Under the pieces are notes generated by a model. The model was not told the DNA's origin. It saw only the letters and a list, made by a program, of their open reading frames with translations, and did not search any database. From the NCBI GenBank assembly GCA_028278345.1, contig JANQEL010000087.1:1-51715 (forward strand): 51,715 nt of DNA, written 5' to 3'. The position numbers and the translations under genes were made by a program. This document shows positions 9,205-18,427 of the stretch, one piece after another; the first letter of the stretch is position 1, and each line of letters opens with the position of its first letter. This DNA is from Myxococcota bacterium. Lineage in GTDB: Bacteria; Myxococcota_A; UBA9160; UBA4427.

Positions 9205-10253
9205 GACGACGCGACCGCATCGCGCTTGCCCTCCTGCTCCTGGCGGTGGGTTTCACGCTGCCCGGTTGCGCGACGAATCTCGTCGACCCCGCCGACCTGC
9301 CGGATGCCCGCATCGCGGTTCGCCTCTGGGAGAGTGAGGCGGCGCGGCAGCGGCGCGATCTGATGGCCGAGATCGCCGGGCAGAGCGGCGAACCGCAACG
9401 CCTGGGCGTGCTCGATCTCGGCACTCTTTCACCGCGGGCCGCTCTGCTCGCGGCCGACGGGGCACCGAACCCGGCGACGCGCTACCCCGGTCGCCTGGCC
9501 TTGATCGACCCGCGAACCAAGCGGGTCGAGATCCCCGAAGAGGCCCCGCCGGGAGCGAGGCCTCTCTCCTGGTCCCCCGATCGCAAGCGCCTGCTCTTCG
9601 GTCACGATCGCCAGGGCGGTCGGCTCCAACTCTACGAGCTCGATCTCACGACGCGCGAAGTGCGGCCGGTGGCGCCCGGCCCCGGAAACCTGCTCGCGGG
9701 CGCGCATCTCGGAGAAGCGGGCTTCGTCTACGCCAGCGCCGATCTGGACGATGAGGGCGGCTTCGCTCTCGACATCAAGTTCAGCGAGCGCGGGACGCGT
9801 GGACGCGAAGTCGATGAAGGCGTCGCGGTTCGTCACATCGCGACTTCGACTGATGGGCGATACGTCGCCTACGCGCCGTATCGCCCGGAGGAACTCGCGC
9901 GTGCGGGCGACCGCCATCCCCGCATCAAGGTGCACGACATGGAGGCCCGAACCGAGCGCGATCTCGCCCCGGGCATCCACCCCGTATTCACTCCCGATGG
10001 CGAATGGATCGTCTACAGCGCACGCAGCGGCAAGGCCCTGCGCACCGCACGCATTCGCGTGGCGGGGGCGGGGCGCACCGCCGTGGGCCCGACCTTTCGC
10101 CCCGAAGCGACCCCCGCGGTTTCACCCGACGGTCGCTACGTCGTCTACGTCTCCGAACACAACGGCCTCGATCGCCTCTTCGTGAAGCGGATGGACGGCT
10201 CGGGCGACCGGCTGCTTTTCGACGACGCCGCAGTCGAATGGCCCATCTGGTAA
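9201..10253 (+). CDS. Lipoprotein with TolB/PD40-type beta-propeller
   Basis: A 350-residue predicted lipoprotein. The signal peptide is MRRRDRIALALLLLAVGFTL with lipobox LPGC, so the mature protein should be lipidated at C27. The rest contains repeated PD40/WD40-like strands such as LSWSPDRKRLLFG, IATSTDGRYVAYAP, PVFTPDGEWIVYSA and PAVSPDGRYVVYVS, which indicate a TolB-like propeller for protein contacts in the periplasm. It is translationally coupled to the JAMM peptidase gene. No Tol-Pal genes are nearby, so it is not TolB itself. Confidence 0.85.
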   Translation: MRRRDRIALALLLLAVGFTLPGCATNLVDPADLPDARIAVRLWESEAARQRRDLMAEIAGQSGEPQRLGVLDLGTLSPRAALLAADGAPNPATRYPGRLALIDPRTKRVEIPEEAPPGARPLSWSPDRKRLLFGHDRQGGRLQLYELDLTTREVRPVAPGPGNLLAGAHLGEAGFVYASADLDDEGGFALDIKFSERGTRGREVDEGVAVRHIATSTDGRYVAYAPYRPEELARAGDRHPRIKVHDMEARTERDLAPGIHPVFTPDGEWIVYSARSGKALRTARIRVAGAGRTAVGPTFRPEATPAVSPDGRYVVYVSEHNGLDRLFVKRMDGSGDRLLFDDAAVEWPIW

Positions 10254-10331
10254 CGCAACGAATTCGATCTCGAACACATCTCGAAACATCCCACACCGAA
10301 CCCCAAGTTCCGAAACCAAGGAGAACCCTTC

Positions 10332-11588
10332 ATGTCAGCCAAGCCCAGCGTCCCCGTTCACGGCGGCCTCGACGCTCCCGTCAACCGGAGCATTCCCCTC
10401 GGCCAGCGCAACGCCTTCATCGGCGAAGCCGCCAAGCTGCCGTCCGCCGTGGTGACCAACGCCGATCTCTCGACGGTCTACCGCATCGCCGACGGCACCC
10501 TCTCGCCCCTCGAAGGTCCAATGGGCAGGGACGAATGGCATCAGGTGCTCGACGAAGAGCGCATCGAGCGCGGTGGCAAGTCGTACGCGTGGACGATCCC
10601 GCTCTCCTTCCCCGTTTCGGAAGAGGAGGCCGGCGCGATCCAGGCGGGTGGCAGCGTGGCGCTTCGCAACGAAGAGGGCGAGGCGGTCGCCATCGTCGAT
10701 GAGGCTGAGGTCTTCGACTACGACAAGACGAAGTACGTGAGCAGCGTCTACGGCACCGACCGCATGGACCACCCGGGTGGCCGCATGACCGAGAGTGATC
10801 CGCGAACCAAGCTACTGGGTGGAAAGTTGCGCGCGATGGCCCAGCCCATCAACCTCGAGTACGGCGAGTACATGCTCTCGCCGCTGCAGAGCCGCGCGCT
10901 CTTCGCCTCGCGTCAGTACGAGCGCATCCTGGCCTTCCAGACGCGCAACCCGCTGCACCGCGCCCACGAGTACGCGCTGGTGTCGGGGGCCGAGGACCTC
11001 ACCAAGGCCGGTCACTTCACCGGCGTCGTGTTGAATCCGCTGATGGGCGAGCTCAAGGGCGATGACGTCCCCGCGAGCATGCGCATGGAGACCTACCGCT
11101 CGCTGCACGACAACCGTCTGCTCGGCAAGGGCGACAAGGACGAGAGCATCTGGAAGGACGCCGGCTACGACATCTCGGAGGTGTTCGAGCTGATCGGCCT
11201 CGACATCAAGATGTTCTACGGCGGCCCCAAGGAAGCGGTGATGCACTCGATCTACCGCCAGAACATGGGCTTCACCGACATCGTGATCGGTCGCAAGCAC
11301 GCCGACGCGCCCTACGAAGACGGCGAAGCGATCTGGGGTGATTTCGACGCCCACGAGATCTTCGACAACCTGAAGGGCGACCTCCAGATCCAGCCCTGCA
11401 AGATCGGCTTCGCGGCCTACTACGAAAGTCTCGGTCGGGTCGATCTGATGGAGCGCCACGAAGACGAGCAGGCCGTCTTCGTTTCGGGCACGAAGGTTCG
11501 CGAGCAGCTGCAGGGCGGCGAGCGGCCGGACGAGCGCATCATGCGCCCCGAGACGGCCGACCTGCTGATCGAGGCCTACAAGCAGTAG
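10332..11588 (+). CDS. sat: Sulfate adenylyltransferase (ATP sulfurylase)
   Basis: A 418-residue homomeric-type ATP sulfurylase, which forms adenosine 5'-phosphosulfate from sulfate and ATP. It has an N-terminal PUA-like region (1-165) and a catalytic nucleotidyltransferase domain. The ATP motif [10 protein letters not shown] is at 203-212; the phosphate-binding IGRKHADAP segment and SGTKVRE follow. There is no APS kinase fusion, and no aprAB, cysC or cysH neighbours, so assimilatory or dissimilatory use cannot be decided here. The start at 10332 has GGAG nine bases upstream. Confidence 0.95.
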   Translation: MSAKPSVPVHGGLDAPVNRSIPLGQRNAFIGEAAKLPSAVVTNADLSTVYRIADGTLSPLEGPMGRDEWHQVLDEERIERGGKSYAWTIPLSFPVSEEEAGAIQAGGSVALRNEEGEAVAIVDEAEVFDYDKTKYVSSVYGTDRMDHPGGRMTESDPRTKLLGGKLRAMAQPINLEYGEYMLSPLQSRALFASRQYERILAFQTRNPLHRAHEYALVSGAEDLTKAGHFTGVVLNPLMGELKGDDVPASMRMETYRSLHDNRLLGKGDKDESIWKDAGYDISEVFELIGLDIKMFYGGPKEAVMHSIYRQNMGFTDIVIGRKHADAPYEDGEAIWGDFDAHEIFDNLKGDLQIQPCKIGFAAYYESLGRVDLMERHEDEQAVFVSGTKVREQLQGGERPDERIMRPETADLLIEAYKQ

Positions 11589-11620
11589 ACCCTCGCGGAT
11601 ATGCAGGTCGCAGGCGAAGT

Positions 11621-11656
11621 ACGCGGCGGGTAGCTTCTGGCTGTCCGCCGCGTTTC
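11621..11656 (+). terminator. Probable terminator after sat
   Basis: A 9-bp perfect stem (ACGCGGCGG at 11621-11629 with CCGCCGCGT at 11645-11653), a 15-base loop, and a short TTT after the stem. It lies 33 bases after the sat stop. The T-tract is short. Confidence 0.5.
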
Positions 11657-11723
11657 GTCAAGCCTGCGGTGCGGACGGACGAGCAGACATCGCAGGCCAC
11701 TTCCGGCTGCTCGGAGTTTGTCC

Positions 11724-12833
11724 ATGAAGATCGGTATTCCCGGCGAGACGAAGGATCGCGAGTTCCGCGTGGGGCTCGCCCCCGACGGTGCGGCGGCACT
11801 GATTCGCGCCGGTCACGAAGTGATCGTCGAGCGCGGTGCCGGTGAGGGGAGTGGCTTTTCCGACGAGGTATACATGCGCGCCGGTGCGCGCATCGTCGAG
11901 CGCGAAGAGGCGTGGTCCGCACCCGAAGTCGTCATGAAGGTGAAGGAGCCGGTCGGCCACGAGCCCGGGATGCTCCGTCCCGGACAGACCCTGTTCACGT
12001 ATCTCCACCTCGCCGCCGCACCCGAACTTGCCGAGCAGCTGCGCGAAGCGGAGATCGGGGCGATTGCCTACGAAACGGTGCAGGACGCCCTCGGCGGTTT
12101 CCCGCTGCTCGCCCCGATGAGCGAAGTGGCGGGGCGACTCGCGGCGCAGATCGGTGCCACCCTGCTGACGAAGGATCACGGTGGCAAGGGCCTGTTGCTG
12201 GGTGGTGTGCCCGGGGTGATGCGGGGACGAGTCACGATCCTCGGCGCGGGCATCGTCGGCACCAATGCACTGCGCATGGCGATGGCCCTCGGCGCGCAGG
12301 TCGACCTGATCGACCTCGACGTGGCGCGCCTCGCCAGGATCGACGAGCTCTATCGCGGCACGGTCAACACGCTCTCGTCGAACCCGGGCAACCTCGAACG
12401 CTCGGTCGTCGGCTGCGATCTGCTGATCGGCGCCGTCTATGTGCGCGGGCGTCGCGCGCCGACGCTGGTGAGCGAGAAACTCGTTCGCCAGATGGAGCCG
12501 GGGAGCGTGGTGCTCGACGTCTCGGTCGATCAAGGCGGCTGCATCGAAACCATCCACCCGACCACCCATTCCGATCCGACCTACATGGTGGGCGACATCG
12601 TCCACTACGGCGTCGCGAACATGCCGGGCGCCGTGCCGCGGACTTCGACCCTCGCCCTTACGAACGCCACGCTGCCCTACATCGTGCAGATGGCGAACCG
12701 CGGGGTCGAAGAGGCGCTGCAGCGCAACGATGTGCTCGCCAAGGGGGTCAACCTCTGGCGCGGGAAGGTCGTGTGCGAGGGCGTGGCCGAGGCGATGGGG
12801 TGTGAAGCCACGCCACTCGAGGACGCTCTCTAG
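11724..12833 (+). CDS. ald: Alanine dehydrogenase
   Basis: A 369-residue NAD-dependent alanine dehydrogenase, which interconverts alanine with pyruvate and ammonia. It opens with [18 protein letters not shown], and the catalytic region is recognisable by KVKEP (lysine) and YLHLAAAP (histidine). The NAD-binding Rossmann motif is [13 protein letters not shown], and [20 protein letters not shown] carries the conserved aspartate. I chose the ATG at 11724, with CGGAG seven bases upstream, over the TTG at 11718, which lies too close to that site. It is monocistronic by spacing. Confidence 0.95.
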   Translation: MKIGIPGETKDREFRVGLAPDGAAALIRAGHEVIVERGAGEGSGFSDEVYMRAGARIVEREEAWSAPEVVMKVKEPVGHEPGMLRPGQTLFTYLHLAAAPELAEQLREAEIGAIAYETVQDALGGFPLLAPMSEVAGRLAAQIGATLLTKDHGGKGLLLGGVPGVMRGRVTILGAGIVGTNALRMAMALGAQVDLIDLDVARLARIDELYRGTVNTLSSNPGNLERSVVGCDLLIGAVYVRGRRAPTLVSEKLVRQMEPGSVVLDVSVDQGGCIETIHPTTHSDPTYMVGDIVHYGVANMPGAVPRTSTLALTNATLPYIVQMANRGVEEALQRNDVLAKGVNLWRGKVVCEGVAEAMGCEATPLEDAL

Positions 12834-12942
12834 TCACTCAGGACGCCTGCATCCCGTTTCGGCAATGCAATCCGCCAGTTTTCGCCTTCGCGCGTGATTT
12901 CCACTGACACTTGTCCGGTGTCGGTACCACTTCCCGAGATAG

Positions 12943-13695
12943 ATGCCCGGGAAGGAATCGCTGAGGAGTCGAACGTGGGTTCGCGGCCGGATGGTGGTTG
13001 CGGCGCTCGCGTGCGCGGGTCTGGCCATCGCCGACGCCGCGCCCGCCGATGCCTCGCAGATCTCGCATCACGTCGACATCGATTTCACCGTCAATCTCAT
13101 CGACCGCGACGGTTCGATCCTGGGCGCGTACGACGACTACGTCCTCTACGACCCCGATGGCATCACGCTGCCGCAATTCGATCCCTCCCTTGGGCAACTC
13201 CTTACCGTCGTGCTCGCAGCGGACTTCGAATTCCATCTCGAGGACGACCTGATCGACGAACCCGGGTTCGACCCGCCGATGAATCTCGGGGTCTATTTTC
13301 GGCAACGGATCTACACCGGCCCCCCGCTGTACCTCCACGCCGAGGATCCACCCTTCGACCTGCCGCCGATTCTCGACTTCCAGGATTCGCAGAACGGCAC
13401 GCCGTGCTACGACGCGGTCTGCAACTTCGCCTTCGACTTGTACGGTGACGATTCGACCGTGGTCGACCTGGGCGCGGTCGACTTCGTCGGTTCCGACACG
13501 TGGACTGCGTACTACAGCACGGATCTCGGTGCCTCCGGCGGCCCCGGCTTCGATGCGGGCAAGTACAACGCCTTCGACTACTCGGGCTCGCTCACGCTGA
13601 CCTACAAGTACCGGGTCATCCCGGAGCCCGGCACCGGCATGCTTCTGGCCGCGGGCCTCGCCGCACTCGGCCTCGAGCGGAGGCGGCGGAGCTAG
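12943..13695 (+). CDS. PEP-CTERM sorted secreted protein of unknown function
   Basis: A 250-residue secreted protein. A basic N-terminus and hydrophobic core (about 17-38, ending in ADA) form a signal peptide. The C-terminus has the full exosortase signal: PEP at 227-229, a hydrophobic stretch, then the basic tail ERRRRS. The middle (40-220) is acidic and beta-rich, with two cysteines (CYDAVC), and matches no family I recognise. PEP-CTERM proteins are exported and processed by an exosortase, typically with exopolysaccharide. No exosortase is in the window. The gene converges on its neighbour with a shared CTAG. Confidence 0.88.
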   Translation: MPGKESLRSRTWVRGRMVVAALACAGLAIADAAPADASQISHHVDIDFTVNLIDRDGSILGAYDDYVLYDPDGITLPQFDPSLGQLLTVVLAADFEFHLEDDLIDEPGFDPPMNLGVYFRQRIYTGPPLYLHAEDPPFDLPPILDFQDSQNGTPCYDAVCNFAFDLYGDDSTVVDLGAVDFVGSDTWTAYYSTDLGASGGPGFDAGKYNAFDYSGSLTLTYKYRVIPEPGTGMLLAAGLAALGLERRRRS

Positions 13696-15980
13696 ACCAT
13701 CCGGATGCGCGCGTTCGCGGCGCAGCGCATCAACCCCTTCGCGTCGTCGCCGTCGACGGGGTAGACCGCGTAGCCGAAGGCGAGGGAGATGCGCTGGGCT
13801 TCGTTGAGGGTGGCGTTCTTGCAGACCTCGTCGGCGACGGCGCGCGCGAGTTCGCTCACGCGCTGATCCGGGGTGTTCCCGGGTTCGGGGAGCAACACCG
13901 TGAAACGGGCGCCATCGGTGCGTGCGAGCACATCGAAATCGCGCAGGTTCGCGCGCAGCGCATCGGCGACGGCCATGATGACGCGATGCACATGGGCCGA
14001 GTTCGAGGCCTCGCGGATGGCCGGCAGGTTCTCGATCTCACAACTCGCCAGCGCCATCGCGCAGTGCCGCCCGTCGGCGCGCGCGACCTCCTCGCGGATG
14101 CGCTTGTCGAGGTAGGAGGCGTTGGGAAGCCCTGTCTGGGGATCGAAGTTGCGGTGCTGCCGCGCGTAGGCGTGGAAGCTCGCGTTGTCGATCGCGCGCT
14201 CGACGTAGGTGACGAGCTTGCGGAAGCCCTCGAGGTCTTCTTCGTTGAAGTCGATCGCGTAGAAGCGATCGGGGGAGACCTTGTCGTAGACCGAGAGGGT
14301 CCCGATCACGCGTCCCTCTCGCTTGAGCGGTGCGGTCAGCGCCGAGCGAACGTCGCCCGTGGTCTCCGGAGACTTCGTCTGGTGAGGGATGTCCTTCAAG
14401 AGCAGCGGCGTTCGCCGGCGGATCGTTTCGACACTCACGTCCTTGTCGAGGCGGAAGAGCTGTTCCTGCTGACGACCGTCGGCCGGGCCGAAATAGGAGC
14501 GGATGACGTAGCGAAGCGTCTGCGGATCCTGCAGGCGGAGCACGGCGTGCTCGGCTTCGATGATCATGGCGGCCGAAGAGGTCGCCATGCGTGCGACATC
14601 GTTCACGTCGTCGGCGGAGATCATGCGCACGCCGGCTTCGTTGATCGCGCTCGCGCGCGTGGCCCGCACGGCCATGCGGGCCTCGCGATCGTCGCGCGCG
14701 ATGCCCTCCGCCATTGCAGCGGCCATCTCGAGCAGGATCTCTTCGGCGGCGCGTCCTCGCGGCGGCGTTGCCCCCGCCTGGATCGAGACCACCCCCACCA
14801 TCTCGTCGCCGGCGACCAGGGGTAGACACGCATAGGCGAGCGCGCCGCCCTCGCCGCGCAGGATCTCGGGCCGGCGCGAAACGGCGACGCGACCGTCGAT
14901 CCCCTGACCGGGCACCACCCGGTACTCCCCCGCGAAGCCTCCGCCTGCGAGCGAGGTCGCGGCCAGCGAGAGCTCCGGCGTTCCGTCCTCGCGCAGGTAG
15001 ACCGTCGCGATGCCGCCACCCACGCGCTCCGCGAGCAACACGCACAGCCGCGCGAGGCGTTCGAGGATCGGAGCGGGAGAGGCCAGGACGTTCTGCACCT
15101 CGCGCACCGCGTTGAAGCGCCCGGCCTGGTTGCGCAGGGATTCGTGCACCTGGGCGCGATCGATGATCTGGGCGTCGAGGGTCGCGAGCTGTTCGAGGAA
15201 TTCGAGGTCGCCTTCGTCGAAGGCGTCCTCGCGAATGCTGTGGTGGAGGTTCAAGACGCCGAGCACGCGACCGGAAGCCACCAGCGGAACGCAGAGCGCG
15301 CTCTCGACGTTCGCCCGGCCGTGTTGGATGTGGAAGTGATTCGCGTCCGCGCGCCCGCGCAGCAGCAGCGATCGCGCATCTGCGGCGACCCGGCCGGCCA
15401 CGCCTTCGCCCAGCGGCACCCGTATCTTCGGCCACAGTTCGCGTTCGACCCCGTGGGCCACGCGGATGTAGAGCTCCCCGGCGTCGGGGTCGAGCAGCAT
15501 CACCGAACCGCCGTCGGCACCGGTCGTCCCGACGGCGATGTCGAGCATGCGCGTGAAGAGTTCGTCGGTATCGATCGCGAGGTCGACGCTCTCGACGATC
15601 TCGCCGAGGGCCTGCAGGAGCTCCGCCTTGCGATCGCTCTCGTCGCCCGTGTAGGCCCAGAGCAGCTTCGCGGTCAGCGGGTTCACGATCTGCAGGCCGC
15701 CGTCGGCTGCGTCGGGAAAGACGCTGCGGAAGCTGCGCGTGGCGCCGGCGTCGATTACCGCGTCGAAGTCCCCTGGCTGCATGAAGGCATTGAGATCGTC
15801 GAACAGGCGCGACTTCACCAACTCGGCGACGTCGGCCCCCGCGCGATTGGCCGCGTGGAGGGCGGCCGCGCGATCGTCGGCGAAGAAGCGCACGATCTCG
15901 ACGTCGGGGTTGTGGGCCAGCGACTGCGCGAGCCGCAGCACCTCGTCATTCACCCCGAACACACCGATCTGTTTGCGCAT
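13692..15980 (-). CDS. Multi-GAF sensor protein with degenerate GGDEF domain
   Basis: A 762-residue protein. Residues 1-115 look like a Rossmann-type domain (IGVFGVNDEVLRLAQSL). Three GAF-like domains follow (about 125-285, 290-440 and 445-610), then a diguanylate-cyclase-like domain from about 620. The active-site GGDEF is replaced by DGARF (689-693), which lacks the metal- and catalysis-related acidic residues, so cyclase activity is unlikely. The product-binding I-site RxxD is intact as RDFD (680-683), five residues ahead as in active enzymes. It may therefore bind cyclic di-GMP as an effector (inference). It lies 42 bases after the MglA-like gene and is probably in the same operon. Confidence 0.85.
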   Translation of the reverse strand: MRKQIGVFGVNDEVLRLAQSLAHNPDVEIVRFFADDRAAALHAANRAGADVAELVKSRLFDDLNAFMQPGDFDAVIDAGATRSFRSVFPDAADGGLQIVNPLTAKLLWAYTGDESDRKAELLQALGEIVESVDLAIDTDELFTRMLDIAVGTTGADGGSVMLLDPDAGELYIRVAHGVERELWPKIRVPLGEGVAGRVAADARSLLLRGRADANHFHIQHGRANVESALCVPLVASGRVLGVLNLHHSIREDAFDEGDLEFLEQLATLDAQIIDRAQVHESLRNQAGRFNAVREVQNVLASPAPILERLARLCVLLAERVGGGIATVYLREDGTPELSLAATSLAGGGFAGEYRVVPGQGIDGRVAVSRRPEILRGEGGALAYACLPLVAGDEMVGVVSIQAGATPPRGRAAEEILLEMAAAMAEGIARDDREARMAVRATRASAINEAGVRMISADDVNDVARMATSSAAMIIEAEHAVLRLQDPQTLRYVIRSYFGPADGRQQEQLFRLDKDVSVETIRRRTPLLLKDIPHQTKSPETTGDVRSALTAPLKREGRVIGTLSVYDKVSPDRFYAIDFNEEDLEGFRKLVTYVERAIDNASFHAYARQHRNFDPQTGLPNASYLDKRIREEVARADGRHCAMALASCEIENLPAIREASNSAHVHRVIMAVADALRANLRDFDVLARTDGARFTVLLPEPGNTPDQRVSELARAVADEVCKNATLNEAQRISLAFGYAVYPVDGDDAKGLMRCAANARIRMV

Positions 15981-16022
15981 GGCTCGCTCTGGGGTTGGCC
16001 CCGCGGTCCCGGATGGGAGCGG

Positions 16023-17165
16023 TTAGACGTCGCCGTCCAACAAGGGGTCGAGGGCGATCGTGAGCCCGAGGGTCACGGTCTCGCCGTCGTCGTTGCCGAG
16101 CACGAGGGGCAGCCGCACGCTGCGGTCTCCCTCGCGGGTTGCATCGCCCACCGACACGATGCGCAGATCGGCGCCGATGCGGGCACCGGCGTTGGGCTTC
16201 GCTTCGTGCACCAGGGCGTCGAACGGGCGATCGAGGACGCGCTGGGCGTCTTCGGTGAAGGCGTGCGCGGCGTGGGCTTCGTAGTCGTCTTCGCCCTCGG
16301 CGAGGATCGCGGCTTCCATCATGCTCTGGGTCGAGGGCACGCCGCTCGGGTCGAGGGGATCCACGTCTTCACTCACGACCGTGGCGGTGGGTTCGAAGTT
16401 CGGGAGCGCCGCCGGCGCTTCGGCCGGCGAGGCCGCGACCGGGGAAGTCGCTGCGACCGGTTCGGAAACGGGTTCCGCCACGACGGGCTCTGCGACCGCG
16501 GGCTGTTCAACCGCCGCGGGCTCTTCCATCGGTGCAGGCTGTTGTACCGCTGCGGGCGCTGCTTCCGCACGCTCTTCGCGTTTGCCGAGGTATCGAATCA
16601 CCTGCTTCGAGATCGTAGTGAGGGTCTTGAGGATGCCCGTCCCATCGTGCGCCGAGGCTTCGTACACGGCGGCCCCGGGCACCTGGATCTCACGGTGCAG
16701 GCGTTCGATCACGAAGGGATCGACGAGGTCGCACTTGTTGTACTGCACGACGAAGGGGAGGTCCTTCGGCGAAAGACCGTAGTCGCTCAGGCACTCCATC
16801 AATTCCGAGAGGCTCGCGACGTTGTCCGCGATGCATTCGGGTCGGCTATCCGCCACGAACACCACGCCGTCGATGCGATCGACCAACTGCTTGCGCGTGG
16901 GCGCCTGCTCGCGTGCCGAAGGAACGCCGATCACGTGCAGCCGGGTGCGCACGCCGTTCACCTTGCCGAGTTCGATCGGCAGCACCTCGTACTCGACGCT
17001 CGGGTCGATGCGGGTCGGCACGCGCGAGAGGTCGCCGCGATTGCTCTCCTTGAGCTTGCCGTGGATCATCGCGAGGTTGGCCGAGATGCCCGCACCGGGG
17101 ATGCCCCAGTAGACGATGCGCGCGTTCATCTCCTCACCACTTGCCTCGTTGCGGATCTCCGCCAT
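16023..17165 (-). CDS. MglA-like GTPase-fold protein lacking the P-loop lysine
   Basis: A 380-residue protein whose first ~195 residues resemble MglA/Ras-like gliding-motility GTPases: NARIVYWGIPGAG at the G1 position, FVADS, YNKCDL as the G4 NKxD motif, and EASAHDG as G5. The G1 motif reads GIPGAGIS, with isoleucine where GxxxxGK[S/T] needs lysine. The G3 region reads VIGVPSAREQ where MglA has a VPGQ-like sequence. Nucleotide hydrolysis is therefore doubtful. Residues 200-270 are an Ala/Pro/Glu/Val-rich linker, and the C-terminal ~100 residues form a separate unknown domain. I use the ATG at 17165, which overlaps the upstream stop as ATGA, over the TTG at 17168. Confidence 0.8.
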   Translation of the reverse strand: MAEIRNEASGEEMNARIVYWGIPGAGISANLAMIHGKLKESNRGDLSRVPTRIDPSVEYEVLPIELGKVNGVRTRLHVIGVPSAREQAPTRKQLVDRIDGVVFVADSRPECIADNVASLSELMECLSDYGLSPKDLPFVVQYNKCDLVDPFVIERLHREIQVPGAAVYEASAHDGTGILKTLTTISKQVIRYLGKREERAEAAPAAVQQPAPMEEPAAVEQPAVAEPVVAEPVSEPVAATSPVAASPAEAPAALPNFEPTATVVSEDVDPLDPSGVPSTQSMMEAAILAEGEDDYEAHAAHAFTEDAQRVLDRPFDALVHEAKPNAGARIGADLRIVSVGDATREGDRSVRLPLVLGNDDGETVTLGLTIALDPLLDGDV

Positions 17166-18259
17166 CAAGTCTTCCCCTTCTTGGCCAATATGCGGCGTGC
17201 CTGGGTCGAGATGACAGAGGATACATCCCTGCTCTTCATCAGGGTCTTCAGATCTTTGTCCTGCAGGTAGTTCAGGAATTTCATCGCGACCGACTGCGGG
17301 GTCTTGGAGTTCGACGCGAGGCCGAATTTCACCGAGTAGTGCTTGGTGTAGTCGCGGTTCATCGAGATGATGCGCAGCACCTCCTCAGGGGTGTTGCGGT
17401 TGTTCGCCATCGAGACGATCTCGTTATCGGTGATCTTGGGGCTCATGATCACGCTCGTGTAGACGACCTTGTTGCGATCGCGGATGAGGAGCCCCCGGGC
17501 CTCCTTGCCGCCGCTGCGGGCGAGTTTGATCTTCTGCATCACCGTCATCTTCTGGATGGCGGCGAAGAGGTTGCCCTCGAGGGCCTCGTCGTCGAGCTCC
17601 TCGTCCCCCTCGGCGGCGAGGTGTTTCGCGAGATGGGCGTATTCCTCGCCCAGGAGGGCTGCGACGGCCGCTTCGGCGTCCTCGTCGCTCATCTCCTCGG
17701 CGCTCTGGGCGTCTTCGCCTTCCTCCGACTCGGGTTTCTCGTTCTTGCCGAGGAAGTCGAGGATGCGTTCGATCTGCGCGCGCCCCGTGAGCGGGTTCTC
17801 GCCGAGGGCGTCGAGGATGGCCTCGCAGCGCATCAGGCGTTCCTGGTTCTGGCTCACGATGTCGACGACCCGGCGATGGGGCAGTGCGGCGAGGTAGGCC
17901 ACGGCGTGGTCGTCTGCGGCGGCGTTGAGTGCGATCCACTCGCAAGCGCTTTCGCTCTCGCTCTTCGCCTTGGCGAACCAAGAGAGCACGGCGGGGTGGG
18001 TGTCGCCCTTCAGAACAGTTTCGAGAAGCGCCTCGGGAAGCTCTTCGAGGCTCTGCTGTGCGCGTTGCTTGACCTGGTCGTCGGGGTCGTGGAGCAGGGC
18101 GAAGAGCACGCTCGCGAGCTCGATCGGTTCGAGGGGCAGCGCACCGCCGGCCGCCATGCGGCGCGCCGAGACCGGGGCGTCGCGGCGGACGTACTTCTCG
18201 GCCTCGGGGCTGAGGGTGAGCTTGATCTTGCGAGTCGGGCGGGCGGCTTCTTCGGACAT
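17165..18259 (-). CDS. Conserved helical-repeat (HEAT-like) protein partnered with the MglA-like gene
   Basis: A 364-residue soluble protein. Residues 10-180 are helical repeats with HEAT-like spacing (LFALLHDPDDQVKQRAQQSLEEL type). An acidic Glu/Asp stretch follows near 180-205. The C-terminal ~130 residues form a strongly patterned domain containing GLLIRDRNKVVYTSVI, NRNTPEEVLRIIS and LNYLQDKDLKTLMKSR. I do not recognise a named family; my recollection is that similar proteins occur beside GTPase genes in deltaproteobacteria. Tight coupling (ATGA) to the MglA-like protein suggests the two work together. The start is the ATG at 18259 (MSEEAARP); the frame upstream looks non-coding. Confidence 0.75.
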   Translation of the reverse strand: MSEEAARPTRKIKLTLSPEAEKYVRRDAPVSARRMAAGGALPLEPIELASVLFALLHDPDDQVKQRAQQSLEELPEALLETVLKGDTHPAVLSWFAKAKSESESACEWIALNAAADDHAVAYLAALPHRRVVDIVSQNQERLMRCEAILDALGENPLTGRAQIERILDFLGKNEKPESEEGEDAQSAEEMSDEDAEAAVAALLGEEYAHLAKHLAAEGDEELDDEALEGNLFAAIQKMTVMQKIKLARSGGKEARGLLIRDRNKVVYTSVIMSPKITDNEIVSMANNRNTPEEVLRIISMNRDYTKHYSVKFGLASNSKTPQSVAMKFLNYLQDKDLKTLMKSRDVSSVISTQARRILAKKGKT

Positions 18260-18393
18260 CTTGACGGGGATTCCCCTCGGAGTGGCGCGACGGAGTGAAG
18301 CGAGAACCCGAAATCCGGCCTGCGGATGGACGGGTTCCCATCCTGTCCGTCGGCCGGGCGCCGAGGGGACTTGATCGCGAACAAGGGCGTTCT

Positions 18394-18416
18394 CGTTGCG
18401 CAATTCAGGCGCAACG
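18394..18416 (-). terminator. Hairpin between coaX and the helical-repeat gene
   Basis: A perfect 8-bp stem (CGTTGCGC with GCGCAACG) and a 7-base loop, 12 bases beyond the coaX stop. It has no T-tract, so it may be a weak terminator, a processing site or a stability element within a longer transcript. Confidence 0.4.
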
Positions 18417-18427
18417 GGCGCGGTCGG

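Noticed and set aside
13500..17270. Very long rightward frames over the GAF and MglA-like genes.
   Set aside because: They are antisense shadows; the leftward proteins carry clear domain motifs and coupled starts.
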